Positions 1 to 5,341 of a stretch of DNA of 8,020 bases are shown here, piece after piece. This DNA comes from CALWPV01 sp045632125 (lineage in GTDB: Bacteria > Bacillota > Clostridia > Lachnospirales > Bianqueaceae): positions 1 to 8,020 of the forward strand of contig JAZQWC010000063.1 in assembly GCA_045632125.1 (NCBI GenBank), given 5' to 3'. Every line of letters starts with the position of its first letter. Positions within the stretch are counted from its first letter, which is position 1. Made by a program: the position numbers and the translations under genes. The notes under the pieces were generated by a model, which was given only the letters and a program-made list of their open reading frames with translations, was not told the DNA's origin and did not search any database.

Positions 1-1144
1 CCAGAGCCAGCAGAGGCTGAACGCCTTCTACAGCTGCGAAGGGAACCATGGGCTGATACAGAACAGGGTTCTCGGTGTTGTCGGGATCGAATACGGACTC
101 GATGGTGGGCTCATAGGTAGAACCTACAGCGTATACGGGCATACCACCAACGTAGTTGTTAGCATACTTCTGAGACAGAGTGTCGGTAGAACCGATCATT
201 TCGGTGTCATACAGACCAGCAGCATTCAACTTGTTCATGTAGGTCATGTAGTCTTTAACGGTAGCCTGATGCCAGGGAGAGATAGCCTCACCGGTATCCC
301 AGTTGTTACCGATCAAAGAACGTACCAGACCGAACCACTGACCCATGGGATCGCCAAATGCGCAGGGGTTAGCGGAGTAAACGTGCATACCAGCAACGTT
401 AGCATTGCCAGCGCCGGAAGGATCCTTCTCATTGAAGGTCTTCATAGCGGTTTCGAACTCATCCAGAGTATCGGGCATTTCCAGCTCATAGGTGTTCAGC
501 CAGTCCTGACGAATACCTACGGTGTAGTTGGTACCAGTCTCACCAACGGTATCTTCATACTTGGTGATGTACAAGTTGGGTACCCAGTACATAGCGCCTT
601 CGGGGGTGCAAACCTTACGGTAAGCAGCGGAACCAAATTCACCTTCGGTAAAGAAAGCCTGAGCAGTGCCATCGCCTTCGCCCAACAGGTCATTTACATC
701 CCACAGAACGCCCTGAGCAGCCAGCTGCATTACTTCATTTTCAGACATGCCGTACATTGCAACATAGTAGGGGATGTCATTCATAGCAGCGAAACGGGTC
801 TGCAGAGTGGTCAGATACTGATCGTTTGCAACCAGTTCGAAATCCAGCTCCAGGCCATATTCGTTAGCCAGTGCTTTGAAGGACTTAACGCTCTCGAACT
901 CATCGAACTCATCGATGGTGTAGTAGGTAGCGCCAGTAGCATGAGAACCCAGGATAGTAAAGTCCTGAATCTCTACGTCGCCAGCAGCCTCGGATTCTTC
1001 GCCGTCATCAGCAGAATCTTCGGTGGTGGTAGCTTCAGATGTGGTGGTCTCATCGGTGGTGGTGGTTTCTTCATCAGAACCGCAACCAGCCAGCATGGAC
1101 AGGCACATAGAAGCAGCTAAAAGGGTTACTAATAGCTTTTTCAT
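1..1144 (-). CDS. ABC importer solute-binding lipoprotein, partial (C-terminus cut by window edge)
   Basis: This is an extracellular substrate-binding lipoprotein of an ABC importer, most like the LplA-type family 1 solute-binding proteins used for oligosaccharides. It would be anchored on the outer face of the membrane. The visible 381 residues start with a short lipoprotein signal (MKK, hydrophobic stretch to residue 18) and the lipobox L18-A19-G20-C21, with C21 as the lipidated cysteine. Residues 22-58 are a low-complexity Thr/Glu/Asp linker, and the binding domain follows. The stretch around 'GIRQDWLNTYELEMPDTLDE' is typical of LplA-like proteins. The start is set by an AAGGAGG site at 1155-1161 with a 10-base spacer. 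The frame is open to base 1; full-length relatives are usually about 500-560 residues, so roughly a quarter is missing. Permease genes are not in the window. The substrate cannot be read from sequence alone. The family call is confident; a sugar substrate is inference. Confidence 0.88.
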   Translation of the reverse strand, partial: MKKLLVTLLAASMCLSMLAGCGSDEETTTTDETTTSEATTTEDSADDGEESEAAGDVEIQDFTILGSHATGATYYTIDEFDEFESVKSFKALANEYGLELDFELVANDQYLTTLQTRFAAMNDIPYYVAMYGMSENEVMQLAAQGVLWDVNDLLGEGDGTAQAFFTEGEFGSAAYRKVCTPEGAMYWVPNLYITKYEDTVGETGTNYTVGIRQDWLNTYELEMPDTLDEFETAMKTFNEKDPSGAGNANVAGMHVYSANPCAFGDPMGQWFGLVRSLIGNNWDTGEAISPWHQATVKDYMTYMNKLNAAGLYDTEMIGSTDTLSQKYANNYVGGMPVYAVGSTYEPTIESVFDPDNTENPVLYQPMVPFAAVEGVQPLLAL

Positions 1145-1333
1145 GTTTTTTCTTCCTCCTTATTAGGATAGTATATTTTGATAAACAGCCAGAGGCTGGA
1201 TATCACATTGGGGGAATAATGCTATTCTTTTAGTATTATCCTGCAAAAATGGAAGAAAAAATATATATAAACTGCCAAGCTATAAAAATATCCCGCCATT
1301 AGCCAAAAGTTGCTAAGGATAGTCGGAATATGC
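1145..1333 (-). promoter_or_regulatory. Leader/promoter region of the solute-binding protein gene
   Basis: This is AT-rich non-coding DNA upstream of the lipoprotein gene. I find no sigma-A promoter with two good boxes. The best -10-like element is TATACT (plus-strand AGTATA, 1170-1175), but it has no recognisable -35. A weak alternative pairs TTTGCA (1242-1247) with TAGCAT (1219-1224) at a 17-base spacer. A short perfect stem CAGCC/GGCTG with a three-base loop lies at 1186-1198, just upstream of the SD. An imperfect dyad at about 1213-1240 could be an operator. The hairpins further upstream suggest that the gene is transcribed separately from the YeiH-family gene. Confidence 0.35.
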
Positions 1334-1369
1334 AAACACGGTGTAGTCAATCAAGACTACACCGTGTTT
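1334..1369. terminator. Perfect 15-bp stem hairpin downstream of the YeiH-family gene
   Basis: Left arm 1334-1348 (AAACACGGTGTAGTC) and right arm 1355-1369 are perfect inverted complements around a 6-base loop. This is the distal of two hairpins after the YeiH-family stop codon and probably separates that gene from the solute-binding protein gene. The minus-strand 3' flank has only a short T stretch (GTGTTTGCATATT). The plus-strand flank (TTTCTGTTTT) is more T-rich, so the element may work in both directions or mainly against antisense transcription. Confidence 0.7.
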
Positions 1370-1376
1370 CTGTTTT

Positions 1377-1406
1377 AAGCCGTCCCGAAAGAACTTTCGT
1401 CGGCTT
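1377..1406. terminator. Second hairpin immediately after the YeiH-family stop
   Basis: This is a two-part stem: AAGCCG (1377-1382) pairs with CGGCTT (1401-1406), and CGAAAG (1386-1391) pairs with CTTTCG (1394-1399). The outer and inner helices are separated by a small asymmetric bulge. It begins five bases after the YeiH-family stop codon. On the plus strand it is followed by CCTTTTT, the usual layout of an intrinsic terminator. On the minus strand, which carries the gene, only two T residues follow. It is therefore either a 3'-end stabilising hairpin for the gene or a terminator for opposing transcripts. Confidence 0.5.
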
Positions 1407-1411
1407 CCTTT

Positions 1412-2440
1412 TTAAACAATTCCCATTGCCATCTCCACAAGAAGAGCAACGATCACTACCAGCGCCGAAATAATAAAACCATGGATCATCGGCCTAATAC
1501 CGGCTTTCTTCATGTCAGCAAAAGAGGTATTGAGGCCAATAGCAGCCAAAGCACAAACCATTAAAAACTTACTTGCCTTCTTTGTTCCGGCTACGACCGC
1601 TGCAGGAACCGAAAATACACTGGCAACGATCGACATTGCAAGGAACCCCAGAATAAACCAAGGAAATATTTTAGCAATGCTGAAATTGGCTTTCAAATCA
1701 CTACCATTCTCACTCTTCGCCATCGCTTCTTTACGTTTTAAGCGCAACTGAATAAATGCAAAAGTAATTACAGTCGGAATAATCGCCAGTGTTCTGGTGA
1801 GCTTCACCATTGTTGCAAAGTCTCCGGCACCTTCGGAGAAAGCATATCCGGTAGCAACAACCGATGAAGTATCATTTACCGCAGTACCTGCCCAAATGCC
1901 GAAGGCTTGATCCGTCATACCTAACGCCCGTCCCATAATAGGAAATAGCACGATCATCGCCATATCAAACAAAAATGTCGCCGACATAGCATAGGCTACA
2001 TCATTATCATCTGCATCGATCGTCGATGAAATTGCAGCAATTGCAGAACCGCCGCAGATACCGGTTCCTGCCGAGATGAGATTGGATAATTTCCAATTAA
2101 GTCCCAACGCTTTACCGATAAAATATCCACCACCAAAGCAAGTCAGTAATGTAAATATCATAACTGTGAGCGACATTTTACCCACATTTAAAATTGTAGT
2201 AATATTCAAAGATAGACCCAAAAGAATGATAGCAAACTTCAAGATCTTCTTGGATGTAAACTTAACACCGCTTTTAAACACTGTAATATCTTTCAAAAAA
2301 TAGTTCAGTACCATTCCAATAAACATAGCAATGACTGCTGCGCCGATCAAATGAATGGGCATCAAACTTTCCACCCATGCAGCTAATGCTGCAATAGCAA
2401 CCGACATTAAAATTCCGGGTAATAACTTAATAACTTTCAT
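1412..2440 (-). CDS. YeiH/UPF0324-family membrane transporter (putative sulfate exporter family)
   Basis: A 342-residue polytopic membrane protein of the YeiH/YadS family (UPF0324, Cons_hypoth698), close to the usual family length of about 340. Database names call members 'putative sulfate exporter', but the substrate is not established for most of them. Visible family signatures are LLGLSLN (73-79), GICGGSAIAA (127-136), GTAVNDTSSVVA (about 185-196) and IGLNTSF (301-307). Many hydrophobic segments are separated by short loops, with a charged cytoplasmic-type loop around 232-252. I chose the ATG at 2440 because GAGGAG (2447-2452) lies six bases upstream. An in-frame GTG at 2485 lies upstream of the transcription start predicted from the promoter at 2473-2501, so the longer form is unlikely. 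The AraC-family gene upstream ends in its own terminator, so the two genes are probably not one transcript. Coding GC is lower than in the flanking carbohydrate genes. Confidence 0.88.
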   Translation of the reverse strand: MKVIKLLPGILMSVAIAALAAWVESLMPIHLIGAAVIAMFIGMVLNYFLKDITVFKSGVKFTSKKILKFAIILLGLSLNITTILNVGKMSLTVMIFTLLTCFGGGYFIGKALGLNWKLSNLISAGTGICGGSAIAAISSTIDADDNDVAYAMSATFLFDMAMIVLFPIMGRALGMTDQAFGIWAGTAVNDTSSVVATGYAFSEGAGDFATMVKLTRTLAIIPTVITFAFIQLRLKRKEAMAKSENGSDLKANFSIAKIFPWFILGFLAMSIVASVFSVPAAVVAGTKKASKFLMVCALAAIGLNTSFADMKKAGIRPMIHGFIISALVVIVALLVEMAMGIV

Positions 2441-2472
2441 AATTATCTCCTCTTTTGGTAATATTACATTTG

Positions 2473-2501
2473 ATTGTATCACCACTTCATAAGAAAATCA
2501 A
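2473..2501 (-). promoter_or_regulatory. Sigma-A promoter of the YeiH-family gene
   Basis: On the minus strand, TTGATT (-35, 2496-2501) and TACAAT (-10, 2473-2478) are separated by exactly 17 bases. A TG at 2480-2481 makes the -10 extended. The predicted transcription start is near 2466, giving a leader of about 25 bases with the SD at 2447-2452. This places the longer GTG start at 2485 outside the transcript. Confidence 0.8.
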
Positions 2502-2591
2502 ACTATTATTCGACAATTTATCCATATATATTCTAATTATGTTAGGCCATAGAATTTTTATATTTCCCACATAATATAACCAAATAAAAAT

Positions 2592-2634
2592 CCTGCTTAA
2601 TAGTCTTCAAGCAGAAGATTTTCTATTAAGCAGG
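2592..2634 (-). terminator. Intrinsic terminator of the AraC-family gene
   Basis: Perfect 12-bp arms CCTGCTTAATAG (2592-2603) and CTATTAAGCAGG (2623-2634) enclose an inner helix TCTTC/GAAGA (2604-2608 with 2614-2618). On the minus strand the stem is followed by ATTTTTATTTG, a good U tract for the AraC-family gene. The plus-strand side is also T-rich (CTTTTATTT), so it may act in both directions. It separates the regulator transcript from the YeiH-family promoter. Confidence 0.85.
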
Positions 2635-2703
2635 CTTTTATTTAATCTAAAACAGAGCCCCTAAGACCATCAAAACCGACACCGATTCTATAGGCCCTCC
2701 GGC

Positions 2704-3615
2704 TTACGAGGGAATATTTCTTTTCCCATTATTTCTGTACTCTAAGGGTGTCATATGCATAGTTTCTTTAAAGACCTTACCAAAAAAACTACTGCTGCCA
2801 AACCCACAGGATTGGCTGATCACTGTTATGGTTTCCTCCGTCTCCAAAAGCATATGACAAGCCACCTGAAGACGATATTTTCTAATATATTCCGTAGGTG
2901 TCATATGCATTACAGACTGAAAGGAACGATAACACTCTCGCTCACTAATATAGGTAGCATTTGCAATATCGCTAACCGTCAATTTATCGCCATAATGTTC
3001 GTGAATATAGACCATCATCAGTTTAATTTTTTCATTCAAGCTATTACCGACAGTTTTTTCATTCCACTCCGGTAAATTTAAAAGATCAAACCAAATATCG
3101 GACAATGCCGCTCTCAGTTTAAATTCGTATCCATCTTCCTCCTTAAGAAGATCAAAAGATTCACGAATCTTTTTTAGTATGTTCGCATGTTCCTTCACCT
3201 CCGCATACAAGGGTATGATTTCCAACCCTGCTACATTGATGATCGGCGCGATGTATTTTTGTTCGATCCGGCTTCCTGTATGACCGGTAATAAATATAGT
3301 ATCAAAAATATGAATCAGCTGCACACATCTTTTTACGCCCTCAGTCACCTTAGCCATGTGTAAAACTCCGCTATTCACAAAGCCTCCGCAGCCTTCATTC
3401 AATACCACTTTTCCATTCGGTGTATTATACTCCAGAGATCCACTTTCTATATAAAACAGTTCCACTGCTGTATGCCAGTGCCATATAGCCGACTTGTCAC
3501 TGATGATATAAGCTTTGGTTGCTGTATACGGAAAGTCATAGGAAAAATCCGGTAGCATTTCTTCTCTTGTGTTGTAGTTTACATTTATGGCTTCGTCATA
3601 TCGTTCATTTAACAT
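2704..3615 (-). CDS. AraC/XylS-family transcriptional regulator with cupin sensor domain
   Basis: A 303-residue cytoplasmic DNA-binding regulator of normal family length. The N-terminal part (about 1-180) is a cupin-type ligand-binding domain with the W45-H46-W47-H48 and E52 pattern common in sugar-responsive AraC proteins. The C-terminal part (about 193-297) is a double helix-turn-helix: the first is around 211-232 (KLTVSDIANA...), the second around 263-284 (SCGFGSSSFFGKVFKE). MTPTEYIRKYRL (238-249) and MTPLEYR (288-294) are classic family signatures. The ATG at 3615 follows GAGGTG (3621-3626) by five bases. It has its own promoter and terminator, so it is probably monocistronic. The ligand is unknown. 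Candidate targets are the ceramidase-fold/GH78 divergent pair upstream, the YeiH-family gene downstream, or the solute-binding protein gene; the sequence does not decide among them. GC is lower than in the GH78 gene. Confidence 0.93.
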   Translation of the reverse strand: MLNERYDEAINVNYNTREEMLPDFSYDFPYTATKAYIISDKSAIWHWHTAVELFYIESGSLEYNTPNGKVVLNEGCGGFVNSGVLHMAKVTEGVKRCVQLIHIFDTIFITGHTGSRIEQKYIAPIINVAGLEIIPLYAEVKEHANILKKIRESFDLLKEEDGYEFKLRAALSDIWFDLLNLPEWNEKTVGNSLNEKIKLMMVYIHEHYGDKLTVSDIANATYISERECYRSFQSVMHMTPTEYIRKYRLQVACHMLLETEETITVISQSCGFGSSSFFGKVFKETMHMTPLEYRNNGKRNIPS

Positions 3616-3626
3616 ATTACCACCTC

Positions 3627-3649
3627 GCCCATTTGCTTCGCTAACGGGC
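3627..3649 (-). promoter_or_regulatory. Hairpin in the araC-family leader, abutting the SD
   Basis: On the minus strand GCCCGTT pairs with AATGGGC (six Watson-Crick pairs and one G-U) around a loop that can form a small inner GC/GC helix. The stem ends at the base next to the GAGGTG SD (3621-3626), so it could influence ribosome access. It could also be chance or a DNA operator. No known riboswitch is recognised. Confidence 0.35.
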
Positions 3650-3718
3650 TACTCACACAATGAATTCATACTTTCAATTATTATAATAGTTTTTAAATTT
3701 ATTTTAATAATTATCGTC

Positions 3719-3727
3719 ATTATATCA
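3719..3727 (-). promoter_or_regulatory. Extended -10 element, likely araC-family promoter
   Basis: Minus-strand TGATATAAT is a perfect extended -10 (TG-N-TATAAT). No convincing -35 lies 17 bases upstream (ATATCA), which is acceptable for an extended -10 promoter or one that needs an activator. The leader would be about 95-100 bases and would contain the hairpin at 3627-3649. A second AT-rich TATAAT-like sequence nearer the gene (about 3680-3685) is an alternative. Confidence 0.5.
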
Positions 3728-3822
3728 TAAAATAGGCAAGATGATATCCTTATTGTGCCAAAATACATGATTTTTCTGCAGAAACACCGATTTTTTTATC
3801 AATTTTCGGTATTGTATTAAAA

Positions 3823-3867
3823 AAAGGATCTTTAAGTTCTGCTTCTGCAGACACTTAAAAATCCTTT
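3823..3867 (-). terminator. Strong intrinsic terminator of the ceramidase-fold gene
   Basis: A long hairpin is formed by AAAGGAT (3823-3829) with ATCCTTT (3861-3867), TTTAAGT (3831-3837) with ACTTAAA (3853-3859), and TCTGC (3838-3842) with GCAGA (3847-3851), with a 4-base loop and two small interruptions. On the minus strand it is followed by a run of T residues and then AATACAAT, as expected for termination of the gene ending at 3905. It isolates this gene from the araC-family gene. Confidence 0.88.
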
Positions 3868-3904
3868 CGCGTTTGTTTCAAAGAATTACGATTACCCTAA
3901 AGGC

Positions 3905-5212
3905 TTAGCGGGCAGCGTCCGCTGCAAGCAGCTCACGTCCCATGTTAATGGCCATGTCCGTCACCAGATCGCCGGTTTCCGGCATCCAACGGCTTCCATG
4001 GCAAAGCTGGATCGGATAGACGTTCGTCTTAAACATTTCCTCTGTGGGAATGTAACCATAGTCACCATTGCAAATGGTCGCAATTAGGCACTTGCGATCC
4101 GGGCAGGCTTCTTTAATACGATCTGCAAAGGCATGGTATACTTCACCGGGCAGCGCAAAAAACAGCACATCACCAAACTTCATAACCTGTACAGGAAGCT
4201 GCCCCTGCTCGCCCAGATCCTTCAATTCCTCATCATACTCCAACAGGATCTTCATTGCCAGAGTCCCCAGCATCACTTTCTTATCGATCTCGCCAGTCTC
4301 TACCGCTTTTCTGGCCGCTGCAAGTTGTTCGTCGGTTGGTCTGCGATAGGTTGCAGTAACCTCTTCCCAAGCTGCAGCCACACTATTAGAACTTACAGCA
4401 ACGCCCTCTTCCTCCGCTGCGCGGATGACTTCTGCTGCCAACTTGCGTCCGGTATCTATATAATTCGCACGATAGTTTTCCATAAAATTGATATGATTAA
4501 TATCACCACAGGCTCCTGCTACGAATACGGAAACGAAGTCTTGTCCATATTCTGCCTTCAGCCGGCGGGACAATTCGGAGGAAAAGTCACCACTAAACTG
4601 ACTACCGCCGATGGTGTCCTGATGACAGGCAAAACTGATGAGGGCACCCATAGGATCACCGTTCTTGTTTCGAGCCAACAACACCGGCAGATCATGGTCG
4701 GCCTCACTGTAAGGACGCACCAGTGTCAACTTGGAACTGGGGTTAGATACTACAGAACCGTCTTCGATCACCATATCACGCACAAAGGAAACACCTTCCA
4801 CTTGCCCGGTGGCAAATGTCAGTTCACAAGGCTGCAGGCGCATCTGTGCCAGCGCCGCACAATCCGCAGCCAGCCGAATCAGCATCGAAGTAAATTCAGG
4901 GTCCTCTTTAGCGCCCTGGGGCTCATCAAAGGGTACACCCAAATGGGTATGAGTCGCACAAAGTGCCACATTCTTGGCCGAAATGCCGGTCTGTTTTTCG
5001 ATGCGAGCAGCCAATGTCTCGCAAAAATGATTGGGCAGTTCCACTGCATCAAAAGCTAAAATGGCAGTTTGCGTCTGACCATCATCGGTCACAAAGGCTT
5101 TTACATATAATTTATCCAGTACCCCCGTAGCTACACGCACGGCGTAATAACCGGGCATCATAGTACCCAAAGGTGGAGTAATTTCTTTTTCATAAAATCC
5201 ACAGCGAATCAT
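3905..5212 (-). CDS. Neutral/alkaline ceramidase N-terminal-domain-like hydrolase (single domain, cytoplasmic)
   Basis: A 435-residue protein with the fold of the neutral/alkaline non-lysosomal ceramidase N-terminal domain (Pfam Neutral/alkaline ceramidase family). Visible family motifs are ATHTHLG (86-92, zinc histidines), CHQ (196-198), SGDF (207-210), GACGDINH (233-240), LPGE (354-357) and NGDYGYIPT (382-390). H88/H90, H197, E357 and a tyrosine at 385 or 387 are the likely zinc ligands by analogy with Pseudomonas neutral ceramidase. The motif NxGDVSPN, which carries the nucleophilic serine of true ceramidases, is replaced by CGDIN, so the serine appears to be missing. There is no signal peptide and no C-terminal Ig-like domain; true ceramidases are about 650-780 residues and exported. 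I place the start at 5212 because AAGGAGG (5221-5227) is eight bases upstream; ATGs at 5218 and 5242 fit that site badly. It is divergent to the GH78-like gene. A hydrolytic, metal-dependent role is likely; ceramide as substrate is doubtful. Confidence 0.85.
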   Translation of the reverse strand: MIRCGFYEKEITPPLGTMMPGYYAVRVATGVLDKLYVKAFVTDDGQTQTAILAFDAVELPNHFCETLAARIEKQTGISAKNVALCATHTHLGVPFDEPQGAKEDPEFTSMLIRLAADCAALAQMRLQPCELTFATGQVEGVSFVRDMVIEDGSVVSNPSSKLTLVRPYSEADHDLPVLLARNKNGDPMGALISFACHQDTIGGSQFSGDFSSELSRRLKAEYGQDFVSVFVAGACGDINHINFMENYRANYIDTGRKLAAEVIRAAEEEGVAVSSNSVAAAWEEVTATYRRPTDEQLAAARKAVETGEIDKKVMLGTLAMKILLEYDEELKDLGEQGQLPVQVMKFGDVLFFALPGEVYHAFADRIKEACPDRKCLIATICNGDYGYIPTEEMFKTNVYPIQLCHGSRWMPETGDLVTDMAINMGRELLAADAAR

Positions 5213-5268
5213 TTGCATTCCCTCCTTAGCATGGCGCATCAACGGTTTTTCAGTCTTTTGCTATTTTC

Positions 5269-5297
5269 ATTTTACCCTGCACGTCTGTACTTTTCAA
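5269..5297 (-). promoter_or_regulatory. Sigma-A promoter of the ceramidase-fold gene
   Basis: On the minus strand, TTGAAA (-35, 5292-5297) and TAAAAT (-10, 5269-5274) are separated by 17 bases, a near-consensus promoter. The predicted start is near 5262, giving a leader of about 50 bases with the SD at 5221-5227. Its -35 box lies only 10 bases from the opposing extended -10 at 5307-5315. Confidence 0.8.
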
Positions 5298-5306
5298 TGG
5301 TTTCTG

Positions 5307-5315
5307 TGGTATAAT
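5307..5315 (+). promoter_or_regulatory. Extended -10 promoter of the GH78-like gene
   Basis: TGGTATAAT is a perfect extended -10 (TG-N-TATAAT). The -35 region (about 5286-5292, TGTACT) is poor, so this promoter may rely on the extended -10 or on an activator. The predicted start is near 5322, giving a short leader of about 20 bases with GAGGT at 5330-5334, seven bases before the ATG. No clear catabolite-repression (cre) site was found between the divergent genes. Confidence 0.72.
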
Positions 5316-5341
5316 TCAAAAAAACTATCGAGGTAGCTGCC

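Noticed and set aside
269..1120. Long plus-strand open frame (283 codons) opposite the solute-binding protein gene
   Set aside because: It is antisense to a gene with a clear lipobox, SD and family motifs. The product is compositionally odd with no recognisable domain, and the opening follows from the codon bias of the real gene.
2441..2485. Longer N-terminus of the YeiH-family protein from GTG at 2485
   Set aside because: It lies upstream of the predicted transcription start and lacks an SD, whereas the ATG at 2440 has GAGGAG six bases upstream.
3786..3810. ACCGA/TCGGT inverted repeat around a T run as a terminator
   Set aside because: The stem is only five base pairs with a long AT loop, and the strong terminator at 3823-3867 already accounts for transcript ending.
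4133..5059. Plus-strand open frame (308 codons) opposite the ceramidase-fold gene
   Set aside because: No SD or family motif, and the minus-strand frame carries all conserved motifs.
5213..5242. Upstream ATG starts (5218 and 5242) for the ceramidase-fold protein
   Set aside because: The AAGGAGG at 5221-5227 is two bases from the 5218 ATG, which is too close, and lies downstream of the 5242 ATG. The 5212 ATG has an ideal eight-base spacing and matches where family homology begins.
5228..5260. Possible catabolite-repression (cre) site in the divergent region
   Set aside because: TGAAAAACCGTTGATG resembles the pattern only with a one-base shift, so key positions do not match.
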